From NCBI RefSeq assembly GCF_963678975.1, contig NC_089282.1:62001-126000 (forward strand): a DNA stretch of 64,000 nt, read 5' to 3'. The notes under the pieces were generated by a model. It saw only the letters and a program-made list of their open reading frames with translations, did not search any database and was not told where the DNA came from. The stretch is from Dysidea avara. Taxonomy: Eukaryota; Porifera; Demospongiae; Dictyoceratida; Dysideidae. Positions 10,701-21,366 of the stretch are shown piece after piece. A program made the translations under genes and the position numbers. Positions within the stretch are counted from its first letter, which is position 1; the number at the start of each line of letters is the position of its first letter.

Positions 10701-13700
10701 ATAAGTCAGGCATGAATTACTGTGTACAATAAATTATATATTAACCTTCTGGTTTTGTACCAATCTGCACTGGTGAGCAACTGTCAACTTCCAAAGGACT
10801 CCCAACATGTCCAGATACATCTTGAGTATTTGCTAACGCATGAATCACTGTATAATAAGCTATATATTAACCTTCTGGTTTTGTACCAATCTGCACTGGT
10901 GAGCAACTGTTAACTTCCATAGGACTCCCAACATGTCCAGATACATCTTGAGTATTTGCTAACGCATGAATTACTGTGTATAATAAATTATATATTAACC
11001 TTCTGGTTTTGTACCAATCTGCACTGGTGAGCAACTGTCAACTTCCAAAGGACTCCCAACATGTCCAGATACATCTTGAGTATTTGCTAACGCATGAATC
11101 ACTGTATAATAAGCTATATATTAACCTTCTGGTTTTGTACCAATCTGCACTGGTGAGCAACTGTTAACTTCCATAGGACTCCCAACATGTCCAGATACAT
11201 CTTGAGTATTTGCTAACGCATGAATTACTGTGTATAATAAACTATATATTAACCTTCTGGTTTTGTACCAATCTGCACTGGTGAGCAACTGTTAACTTCC
11301 ATAGGACTCCCAACATGTCCAGGTACATCTTGAGTATTTGCTAACATAAGTCAGGCATGAATTACTGTGTACAATAAATTATATATTAACCTTCTGGTTT
11401 TGTACCAATCTGCACTGGTGAGCAACTGTCAACTTCCAAAGGACTCCCAACATGTCCAGATACATCTTGAGTATTTGCTAACGCATGAATCACTGTATAA
11501 TAAGCTATATATTAACCTTCTGGTTTTGTACCAATCTGCACTGGTGAGCAACTGTTAACTTCCATAGGACTCCCAACATGTCCAGATACATCTTGAGTAT
11601 TTGCTAACGCATGAATTACTGTGTATAATAAATTATATATTAACCTTCTGGTTTTGTACCAATCTGCACTGGTGAGCAACTGTCAACTTCCAAAGGACTC
11701 CCAACATGTCCAGATACATCTTGAGTATTTGCTAACGCATGAATCACTGTATAATAAGCTATATATTAACCTTCTGGTTTTGTACCAATCTGCACTGGTG
11801 AGCAACTGTTAACTTCCATAGGACTCCCAACATGTCCAGATACATCTTGAGTATTTGCTAACGCATGAATTACTGTGTATAATAAATTATATATTAACCT
11901 TCTGGTTTTGTACCAATCTGCACTGGTGAGCAACTGTCAACTTCCAAAGGACTCCCAACATATCCAGATACATCTTGAGTATTTGCTAACGCATGAATCA
12001 CTGTATAATAAGCTATATATTAACCTTCTGGTTTTGTACCAATCTGCACTGGTGAGCAACTGTTAACTTCCATAGGACTCCCAACATGTCCAGGTACATC
12101 TTGAGTATTTACTAATGTAAGTAGGCATGAATCACTGTGTATAATAAACTATATATTAACCTTCTGGTTTTGTACCAAGCTGCACTGGTGAACAACTGTC
12201 AACTTCCATAGAACTCCCAACATGTCCAGGTACATCTTGAGTATTTACTAACGTAAGTCAGGCATGAATTACTGTGTATAATAAATTATATATTAACCTT
12301 CTGGTTTTGTACCAATCTGCACTGTTGAGCAACTGTCAACTTCCAAAGGACTCTGAACATGTCCAGATACACCTTGAATATTTGCAAACGTAAGTCAGGC
12401 ATGAATTACTGTGTATAATAAACCATATATTAACCTTCTGGTTTTGTACCAATCTGCACTGGTAAGCAACTGTCAACTTCCAAAGGACTCTGAACATGTC
12501 CAGGTACATCTTGAGTATTTACTAACGTAAGTCAGGCATGAATTACTGTGTATAATAAATTACATATTAACCTTCTGGTTTTGTACCAATCTGCACTGTT
12601 GAGCAACTGTCAACTTTCATAGGACTCCCAACATGCCCAGGAATGTCTTGATTGTTTGCTTATGTAAGTTGGGCATCTATTACTCTTTATGTACCTTCTG
12701 ATTTTGTACCATTCTGCACTGCTGTACAGCCATCAACTTTCAAAGGACTATGAACACCATGGTTTCCTACCTATACAATGCATATATGCACATTTCTGCA
12801 TGATTTTTTGCTGTATTTTATAAGCTCATATACAGTTATATGTATGTAATATATGGTAGAACTATAATGTCATAAAAATATGTTTGATAACTCACTACCT
12901 TTGGTGCAGACCTAATATATGGTGTCCAGCAATGTTTTGAACTCCTGTGACGAAAGGGCTTGAATATTGATTGGTCTCCAGTGTAATGAATACAAAAGTT
13001 GCTTCCAAACCCCCAATACTCCCATCGCCGAAATCTAGGGTCACCTTTATCTGTATAATAGATGCTAGGTGTCATCCTATAATATATCTTCATTTGTATA
13101 TTATACGTACATACATACATACATGGACATTGTACAACATATGCAAGTAAACGCATACAAATAATTGCACACCTTGCTCAGAACTTTCAATATCAATCCA
13201 GTTAGATCTCTTTTTAATGTTAAAATCAAAGTTGTTGCTTTTTAAGGTGTAAACACCTTTAGTTACCCATCTGTATTCATCACATCTGATTAAAGTGAAT
13301 GACAGCTAATAATATTTATACTGTACATAACCTTTATATGTATCATTTATGTGAACAGTTATATACTGAGGTTACTGAGTTTTGTATTATAGCTAACTGC
13401 TTCTGTCTACTATCTGATCTGCAATAAACGCATTAAGTTTATATCAAGTCGTGAGGCCCATGTAGTATTAGAAGGCAACAGCTGCATGGCTATACTGATG
13501 TAATAGAGTCCCAGTAAACTCCTCAGTTATTTTGGCACTGGCTCACAGGATATCAATGACTATTGCTATAATTCAATTGTGACCCAATTTTTGAAAACCA
13601 TCCTTTTGGCACATTGCAATTGGTCAATTTTCTCTTTTGTAGCTAAAATGAGGCACTGGGTGTTTACCTATCTTGTGTCAAAATTTCAGCTTGATATCTT

Positions 13701-14916
13701 GAAGGGTTCCAGAGATATGGTCAATTTACTGTCTATATAATATACATTACAAAGTAATGTACTGTGAGTGATTAAGTGTGACAAATGGATGACAAGTCAT
13801 TTTGTTTACAAATAATTCCATTCCTACTATATAAAATATGTATAGAGACTTCAATGAAGTGTTCCTGGTCCTTTTCTTGAATTAAATAAAATGTATTGTG
13901 TATATCTCTGTCTAATACTTAGTTTTAACCATTCTAGTATCACCTGAACAAATCACCCTATTTGTAAGTTAATTGCTATCCCACACATTGCAAAATCACT
14001 ACATGGTCTGATAAAATCATCCATATTTCCCAACGGAAAGAAGCTTTAGGTGTGAAACTTCACAGCAAGAAAGGTTTAATAGTTGCCTTATCCAAATGTG
14101 CAAATAAAAATTAATTGAAAAAATTTCAATTGAGTTTTTAATGCAAATTTTGCATGTGCCCAAAAGGATTCATGCATGGTTTTCCAAAGTTAGGTCACAT
14201 TAATTTTATGTTTAGTCACAATAAAGGCAAGCCATGCAAATAAACAGTCCTTCACATGGAGGCCATACAATAGTATGCACTACTAGCTTGGTGATATAGT
14301 TCCGGGCACTTATCATGCACATACATACACTCTTAGCTATAGTCACATATTATATGGTTTTCTTTTATTTGTTTAATGGACAAGAAAAATTACTATATTA
14401 ATACAACTAAATTGATTGGCCTATTGGCCTTAAATATGTCCATATCCAATTTCTTCCCTGAAATATATTCAATGATTTATCAGTTCTTAAACCCATTAAC
14501 TGATTGGGCATTAATCACATCACAGGGTAAAGAATTTCATTTGATTATATGGTCAGTGAAAACTTTGATCTTATATATCTACAAGGAGCTTGGATTTGGC
14601 TGATAACTCTTGTAAAATTGATTGGTGACTAGGGTAGCTAAATAATCTAGCTATGAAAAAGTAGTGAGGTGTTGCTTTAAAACCTTAAAATCCAACCATG
14701 TAGCTACCTTAACTGTTTCTTTCTTGTCTCCCACTGAGATTTATCTGCACCCAGATCAAACAAGAAAATCTGACCTGCTGTTGGGCGAACAGGTGCCACG
14801 GAACTAAACTTATCTTGGAATACAACAGCATTACTAAAAATTTCAATGATTTCCTCTGCAGTCAAATTCTCTAAACAATTGTATTTAATTGGAATGGCAG
14901 CAGGCATGGCATCCAT
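7792..14916 (-). CDS. Multi-exon transposon gene: CG-1-like start, 29 repeat exons, USP-like protease end
   Basis: Exons read on the minus strand: 14916-14708, 13285-13173, 13050-12899, 12770-12695, then 28 repeat exons down to 9073-8993, then 8737-7792. All junctions are GT-AG apart from one repeat acceptor, and the phases agree. The N-terminal part (AGQIFLFDLG, DEYRW, RRWEYWGF, HYTGD) resembles a CG-1-type DNA-binding fold, tentatively. The middle is a 29-residue repeat. The last exon has a Cys box NTCTSDNFL (Cys codon 8625-8627), a His box NHFTSV (His 7935-7937) and then YDG, the layout of ubiquitin-specific cysteine proteases. A 2-nt excess near 7890 shifts the frame just before YDG; the shifted frame stays open to 7792. 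An ATG at 14916 is preferred because the longer frame starts with GTG. Confidence 0.75.
8784..8974. mobile_element. MITE with GTGACCGAATTTT ends, in the last intron of the protease gene
   Basis: The left end reads ATGTGACCGAATTTT and the right end AAAATTCGGTCACAT, about 190 bp apart in a TA-rich target. It lies inside the 255-nt intron between the last repeat exon and the protease exon and contains no coding sequence. Elements with related ends occur at 13579-14199 and 34149-34777. Confidence 0.75.
8993..12770 (-). repeat. Array of 29 small coding exons with mini-introns
   Basis: There are 27 canonical units of 126-138 bp plus a divergent unit at each end (8993-9073, 12695-12770). Each canonical unit is an 87-nt exon (one is 90 nt) with phase 1 on both sides and a 39-50 nt intron starting GTTAATATATAG and ending TTAG. 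The peptide unit starts (A/V)NTQDVSGHVGSPMEV and ends VQIGTKPE, with one conserved Cys in SCSPVQ. Differences include HVQSPLEV and SSMEVDS variants, none with stops. Larger blocks of 254 and 391 bp are repeated almost exactly between 10330 and 12070, indicating recent unequal exchange. One unit (acceptor at 12385-12386) has TG in place of AG. Confidence 0.85.
13579..14199. mobile_element. Diverged MITE with GTGACC ends, in intron 1
   Basis: The left end is GTGACCCAATTTTTGAAAACC and the right end is roughly its inverse (GGTTTTCCAAAGTTAGGTCAC). The internal 620 bp is AT-rich with no supported coding region. It is similar at its ends to 8784-8974. Confidence 0.55.
14200..14700. other. AT-rich intron sequence, no feature recognised
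   Basis: This is the remainder of intron 1 of the protease-like gene. One plus-strand frame of 75 codons (14376-14603) has no recognisable motif and is not called. Confidence 0.5.
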
Positions 14917-15350
14917 CCCTTTCCGATTATCGTCCCCCTGCAGCTTACATGACAACAACACGCCACGTGAAATGACTGAAGGTCGATTTGCTCAGTGTAG
15001 CTAATTAATGACGTAAACTAACTGAACTAATTAGCTACGTAGCTAAATCAACATCTCGTGCTAGATGGAATGATGTCGACCATATTGAATTGCAGCCTAG
15101 CAGAGAGGCAGAGAATAACTAATAGAGAATAAATGTTTTTGACATTCCCCTTGCCAAACCCTGGATCCGCCCCTGCAGTATAAGAACTTATAGCTACATG
15201 CATGATACATTAGTAATTTGCAATTACAACTTGTATGTAGACTATATAGTAGCTAGCTACATATCTAGTTTCCGTTTCATAATTAGCTATATTACAATGA
15301 CATTAACTTCTGAAAAAGCTGGCAACTTGCAAGGTATAGTTGTTGCTATA
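14917..15350. other. Spacer between the two transposon genes
   Basis: 434 bp between the end of the transposase gene and the start of the protease-like gene, rich in AGCTA motifs. It must hold the protease gene promoter unless an upstream exon exists. A possible splice acceptor (CTGCAG near 14940) leaves that open. Confidence 0.45.
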
Positions 15351-18300
15351 TTATAATACAAATGCCTTAGGTGGTCGGCATACTCTTCCTGATCTAGTTT
15401 TGCGTGTCTCAAGTGCTTCCAAGTAATTGTATGAAGACACATCCACTGAGTTAACTACTGAATTAGCAACTGAACTTAATTCATATGTGTCTTTATCTAT
15501 TTTGAGAGTTGATATATTCTCTGGATAAATTTCTTTAAACATTTCTTTAATTCTGACTACACATGGCTCTGTCAGATGGAGAGTGACCCCTGGAAGCAGT
15601 GTTGATTGAAAAATTGATACCACAGCTGTGTCGCAATCAGTTACTAAACAGTTTATTCTGTGCTCACAGCTATATACAGTGCACAAATAGCTTACTAATG
15701 GTAGATATTCATGGACAATAGCATCAGTGTGTATTTCGAATTTTGAATCATCATTTTCACTACCATATCGCTTGTACCACTGGCATAGTACAGAAATCTG
15801 ATCAAATTCTTCAGAAACAACCTTACAATAAGGGATTCTTCTTTTTCCCCCTGAAAACTGCATAATCTTGCCCAGATCCCAAGAATACCCAGTATTTACT
15901 TCAAACACAAACACGCAAACATCTCCAGGACTCACACTCGAGGCTTTAATGGGGAAGCACTTAGCCATGGAATTGGAATAATCGTGTACAGAAGAGGAAA
16001 AAGGTTGCTTTTCTCTTACACGGAACAATCTATCACTAGACAGTCTTTCATTCTCTTGTAATATCCACACCAATGTGGATTTTCGAATATATACAGTGCG
16101 TCCATTGGACAGATTAACCTCAACAAATAAAATATGCTTCTTTTTCTCTCTTTTCATTTTTGAAGTACTCTTTGAATCATTTTGCTTATTAGTAGTATAA
16201 GCAGGTAAATTTATACCTAAATCATTATCTGGCAGTCGACAAAATTTTATGTCTTTGAGCATACAAGTAGCATTTTTGTCTGAGATACCACCACTTTCCT
16301 GCAGGCACTTAATGTCATCTTCAATGCCATCAGCCTGTTCTTCACATAATTCAACATCAGTGTTACCAGTTCCATCTTCATGGTCATCTTCAGCCTCATC
16401 CCCATCAATAAGATCTTCAGTTGATATTGCTTCAATAGCATTAATGCCAGCACTCACTTCATTCCAATGTTGGTTAGCTTTTAACAGAATGTCCATACCT
16501 AATACTTGCAAAAGATTCTTAGCTTCAGCTTTTCCAATTTCTATCCAGTCTTCTATATCTTTCATTGTGACAGCTGATACATCATTGTGAAGCAGCCTTT
16601 GTGCAGAACTAAAAGTTGTTCCATGCTTTCTACGATGCTGCTCTCTTCTAGGAAACAAAATACCGTTTTCTTCACCTTCGGCTTCAAGTATATTTTGAAT
16701 ATGGATTCGATGAAGACGTCGTAACAAACCTAACAGACTAAAATTGATCATGGTGGAGTAAACAGAGCTCATACTCCTGGCTGCTCGAAACAGTTGTTCA
16801 CATGGCTGGGATCCTAAAAGCCAAGGCATTAAAGGGAGGTTGACAGATTTGCAGACTAACAAAAAAACTTATTAAGCAGTGACCGTTAATTTCTGCACAC
16901 AAATAAGCATTTCTTGTGATGAAATTATTTTTAAGGTTATATTCACTGTTATCTAGTATCCACTGTCGCCAATACTGGAAGAAAAACACAGCTGTCCAGC
17001 ATTGACTAATTCGTTTCTTTGGTTCTAAGTCTTTGCACAAAAAAGAATCTATAATGTACCGAATCATTTTAAGATACACTTTTGTACCCAAACACCCACA
17101 TCGATCTAATAAAGTGATAACAGCTTCACTTGTTAAATGATCAACAGCATCAAAATTCTGTCTATCTCTGTGGTCCAAGTCCTTCATTCTGATGTTGTGC
17201 ACTTCTTTTCCATAGTGTTCAAATATCATTTTTAGATCTGCAGCAGCTGCTACATACACTCCCAGTGGTAGAAGTATGCCAGGTTTCATCAGCCTTGCTT
17301 TCAATTTTACCCCCAAATGTACTGTATCTTGTGAAACACTAAAAAGTGAAAGCCTTGGGAGGATAAACCAATCAACCCACTGTGATGAAAGCTTAATATC
17401 TGAGGTCACTGTGCTGGGATCAAATGAAGGCTCTTTCTGAAGTGACAACATGATGAGCATGGCTTTAAGAAGACGTGAATCACCATCAGAGGAAAAGTTG
17501 ATCACTTGTATACTTCTTTTTTCAATTCACTAAAAATATATTTCCAACGAAACAATATAGACTGATAGTCAAACCTATTGTCAGTACCTATGCAAGCTAA
17601 ACAGAAGGAAGGAATTCCATCACACAGAGCCTGTGCAACATATACATATGCAAACTTAGATAATGGTCTTGTCTTAAACATTTCAGTAATTGCATCAAAT
17701 GAAGTTGCTTCATATACTCCACATTGTATCATCCCATCCCTGATAGGTAATACAAACCCTACGCACTGATCACTGTTGGAATCATACTCCACTCGATTAA
17801 TGATTCTAGTTGCATCCTCTGATATTGATACAACAAATGGGCATTTAAATTTTGTAAATGTAACACCAGTTCATCAAACATGAAGATTCCTTCCGGAACA
17901 TCTGAATATTGAGAATGAATCTTGTTTCTAATGAGAGAAATGGAAGGAATGGCTGCAGGTATATTTCTGTGTAAAAATTCATATGCTATGGGCCCTGACC
18001 ATATAAACAGAGAAATAGAAAATTTTATCACGATTTCATCATGGCGACGACCATTCGGCCTTTTACTTTCATTTCTCACACAATTTTCATACAGTTTCTG
18101 GAGAAATGCAGAGTTAAAAACAACTTGACTGGGTTTATTTGGTTGTAAGTTTGAATTAATAAATGTAGAAAGTTGCTTATTTTCTAAGATTAACTTGTCT
18201 ATTTGCTTAATAATAGGGAAGTATTCGGTTATTTTGTGTGAATGATTACTGGCTGACAAAGTTTTTAAATATGAACGTGCTTTCCTGGACCAATCAGTGT

Positions 18301-19258
18301 CAATAGTCATTTCTTCATCCCCTCCAACCTGACACTTAGATCCAGATTGAGAGTTGGAGGGGATAGGTGAAAATTTTTTTGACTAGGTGTATTTGAGCTA
18401 GCATCTTGATCAGTTAATGGTAGTTCCCGTTCTGAATTAGGGGATGTCAAATCATTGTCACTCTCAGAACTGCACAAGGTGGAACTGCAAAAACAAAACA
18501 ATCAACAATAAGACACAATGCCTATAGCTAAGCAACGAACATAACTGTTAGGCATGCATAATTAGCTACTGAGGTAACCAGCTAACATTACAATTAAAGA
18601 TATATACATTTGAAACAAAAAATAAACACCTTTCATTTTGGGATGTGACAGCAGTAAACAATAGTGGCTTCTGCGTAAAGTTATCTTTCCTTTTGCTATC
18701 CTTTGCACAAGACTTCAGCACATGTTTGGTCCAATTAGATAGCATAAAGCCAGAACCCCTTTGAAATAATCTAGTTTTTGTTTTCTTGGAACAGCGCAGA
18801 CACCGCACCACCACAATGTGATTATCTTGAGATGTAGATAATGCTGGAGAAATAATAATTTCATAATCATAATTTTCTTTCAAATTCAAATTGGGTTGAC
18901 CACGAGTCCATTTTACCATTTGCTGTCTAACAGCTGCATAAATGTCATCGGGATCAAATAAGATTACAGGTTTAGAACTTGGTTGACACTTTCTCTTATC
19001 TGCTAGAGCTTTAGGCAGATCTGAAGCTCTCTTTAGTGGTTTAGTAGAGATGTCATCCTTTATTTCAGATACAAAGTTTTTCAGCTTTGCGGCATGAGCT
19101 GGAAGAAATTTAAAAACTGGTTTTGTTATCTGACCAAAATATGCTTTATCTCCAGGAAAGTTATCGGATATAAAATCTTCAATCTCCTTTAGGCTATCTG
19201 GCACTATCATCAGCTCAATCGCCTCTCTGTCAACATAACCTTCAAGAATATTATACAT
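15351..19258 (-). CDS. Zinc-finger DDE transposase of the nested transposon, frame-broken
   Basis: ATG at 19258. Exon 1 ends at 18630, a GT-AG intron spans 18629-18485, and exon 2 continues to 15351; total about 1,250 codons. Exon 1 has a C2HC pattern (CLRC ... HVLKSC, 18710-18810), a likely DNA-binding finger. The catalytic pattern is Asp in MFDEL (about 17873), Asp in FSSDGDSRLL (about 17485) and Glu in SQPCEQLFR (16797-16799). The roughly 230 residues between the last two are as in P, hAT and related enzymes with an insertion domain. Frame breaks fall at A/T runs 18374-18380, 17850-17853, 17517-17522 and 16861-16867; the protein reads on sensibly in the next frame each time. The C-terminal 300 residues include acidic and Lys-rich stretches. 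Confidence 0.75.
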
Positions 19259-20160
19259 GCAGCCATTAATAGATAGCAGTGAGGTTAGGGTGTATTATGC
19301 ACATTACTATATGCCTATATGCATTATATTATACAAAATTACTTGTAAATAACCAAAATAAGGACACCAACACCGTGCATATTGCAGTGGCAGATCTGTC
19401 TGTCAGTGAATGCTATACTACACTGGAGATCTGCAGTGTGAGAAGTTTATAGCTAAAGCCTGTGAATACAGGGAGTTAGGATCATGCACCTAAGCCTGTG
19501 TAGAATGCAGAAGAAAATCCCAGACCCATGACTTGATCTTCATCAACATGCAATCCAGGCATGCACTGAAGGAGCCACAACAGCTCAATGCCTGTGGGAT
19601 CTGCATGGAATCTTCTTTCCCTTTAATCTGCACTTAAACCATAGGAGTAGCAAACCGGGAGCAAGGGGGCTGCATGGAGTCCCCCTTACGATTTAAACTT
19701 TGAATAGATCGAGATACTCTAATAGAGCAGTCAGTAACTCTAATAAAGCAGTCACAGTATTCAGAGAAGCTGTGGTAGCAAACTGTGAAGCTGTGAGTAA
19801 GGATTTTATGCGCTCTATCAGTGACACAATCTGTGGAGGGCAACCATTCTTAGCAAGTGTTGACCTTTCTTTCTTTCTCTCTCTCTCTCGCTCTTTTCAC
19901 CAAACTAGAGCCCCCTATCTAAACATCTTGCGCCGCAAACACGCCAGCAAAGGGATTAATTAATTAATCTGTAAATGCTGTATGCTATCTCACTATACGT
20001 TGACTAACTAGAAAGTTTATGAGTTATAATAAAGGGTCAGAGCTAATTAGTACATGACATTGTAAATAGCTATTACCGGTATCACGTAAGGCATGCATAT
20101 AGAGTCTATCGGTACCGTGAGTACCGCGGTCATTCGTGCCCTGCATGCTCTCACGACCTT
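19259..20160. other. Transposase upstream region with an interspersed repeat
   Basis: This contains the presumed promoter of the transposase gene. 19700-19925 has a dispersed repeat (GAGATACTCTAATAGAGCAG, then a CTCT-rich tract and a CTTTTCACCAAACTAGAG box) that also occurs at 26890-27075. No gene is seen. Confidence 0.5.
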
Positions 20161-21357
20161 AGCTTACCCGTGGCTAGTAGACAATTGATAACAGTAGGGG
20201 GCAGCTTTCTCTTCATCATCTGTACAAAATCACTGTCATGCAGTTCGTCCATGTCAGCTTCAGATTCTAATCCTTTGCCAGCCATTCCTCAAAGTCAAGG
20301 CAAACAATCTAGCTATATAACAGCAACGAACTTCAGTACAAACCTCCTTTGTTTTTTGTATGCTTTCATGACAGATTTTATATGTCTCCTGGTTTTGTGC
20401 GGCTTCTTTCCTACAGCTCCTGGTTTTGTTTGGCTTCCACAACTCGCTTACTATACAAATCCGAAGCGGAGCGGAACATATAGGATTTCATCCTTACTGT
20501 TGTGCAGGAGCAGTTTACATGGATTCTCCTGATTTTGTGCGGCTTCTTTCCTACAGCTCCTGGTTTTGTATGGATTCCCTGTATGTCTCCTGCTTTTGTG
20601 TGGCTTCTTTCCTACAGCTCTTGGTTTTATTTGGCTTCCACAACTCAAATCCAAAGCGAAGCGGAACATCGGATTTCATTCTTATTTTTCAGCAGTTTGC
20701 ATGGATTCTCTCCTGGTTTTGTGCGGCTTCTTTCCTACAGCTCCTGGTTTTGTATGGATTCTCTGTATGTCTCCTGGTTTTGTAGGGCTTCTTTCCTACA
20801 GCTCCTGGTTTTGTTTGGCTTCCACAACTCAAATCCGAAGTGGAGCGGAACATCGGATTTTATTCTTACATTTCAGCAGTTTGCATGGATTCTCTCCTGG
20901 TTTTGTACGGCTTCTTTCCCACAACTCCTGGTTTTGTTTGGCTTCCACAACTCGCTTAATACAAATCCGAAGCGGAGCGGAACATCGGATTTCATTCTTA
21001 CTTTTGTGAAGGAGCAGTTGAAAGTAAGCTATGGTACCAGAACGAGTAGCTATAGAATCAGAATCACGATAAGAACATAGCTAAGATTTCATATTTCAGA
21101 CAAGATTTCATTGAAGGTGTACGGGATTTCGAAGCAGTTGGTGACCCCTCGATTTCGTTAGTCACATTTATAAGATACAAAAGAAGGGAATCAAGGGAGC
21201 TAGCAGCTGTAGCATAATCGGTAGCACACTGGACCATCACACTGGGATCCTGGGTTCGATTCCCCTTCAGTACTGAACTTTTTTTCGCCTTTTTGGTTCA
21301 CCGTTTTTTGTCTAAGTTCTGTAGGGTTATGAAATAGGGTGAAAAGAGTGATACCCC
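20160..21357. repeat. Right subterminal region with tandem submotifs
   Basis: Several copies of a 100-150 bp unit, with TCCTACAGCTCCTGGTTTTG and a box CCGAAGCGGAGCGGAACAT, fill 20375-21000. GCTCCTGGTTTTGT is the inverse of the motif in the left arm. GATTTCA repeats and GTGACCCCTCG follow at 21085-21150, again inverse to the left arm. The region differs from the left arm by holding a tRNA-like segment in place of the 45-bp units. Plus-strand open frames here are repeat artefacts. Confidence 0.75.
21205..21275 (+). pseudogene. tRNA-like segment (tRNA relic or SINE head)
   Basis: A box-A-like TAGCATAATCGGTAGCAC and a box-B GGTTCGATTCC are spaced as in tRNA genes. The T stem has two outer mismatches and I cannot fold a clean acceptor stem. 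A tRNA-derived SINE head or tRNA relic acquired by the transposon end is the best reading. Confidence 0.5.
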
Positions 21358-21366
21358 AAATGTCGC
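21358..21366. other. Right copy of 9-bp target duplication AAATGTCGC
   Basis: Identical to 6571-6579. It overlaps the first bases of the retroelement 5' LTR. Confidence 0.9.

Larger units (their letters stand above)
6580..21357 (-). mobile_element. 14.8-kb autonomous-type DNA transposon with DDE transposase and protease genes
   Basis: The left end reads GGGTTTTACTCTTTTCACC and the right end is an imperfect inverted copy (about 34 bp, both finishing in CATAACCC on the inner side). It is flanked by a perfect 9-bp duplication. The subterminal regions share inverted motifs, including CGAGGGGTCAC near 6897 and its complement near 21142, and repeats of ACAAAACCAGGAGC. Inside are two minus-strand genes: a zinc-finger DDE transposase and a multi-exon protease-like gene. 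A 9-bp duplication is characteristic of Mutator-like and Foldback elements. Superfamily assignment is inferred and not proven. Confidence 0.85.

Noticed and set aside
10331..12066. Six plus-strand open frames with identical 63-residue translations
   Set aside because: They are antisense readings of the exon array; the minus strand gives the coherent spliced gene.
8993..12770. CRISPR array
   Set aside because: Repeat and 'spacer' are both repeated, units are exons with GT-AG introns, and the genome is eukaryotic.
16249..16590. 113-codon plus-strand frame
   Set aside because: Antisense shadow of the transposase acidic region.
20170..21080. Overlapping plus-strand frames of 119-192 codons with FVWLPQL or GFFPTAPG repeats
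   Set aside because: They are repeat translations in the subterminal arm of the transposon, with no conserved domain and no splice support.
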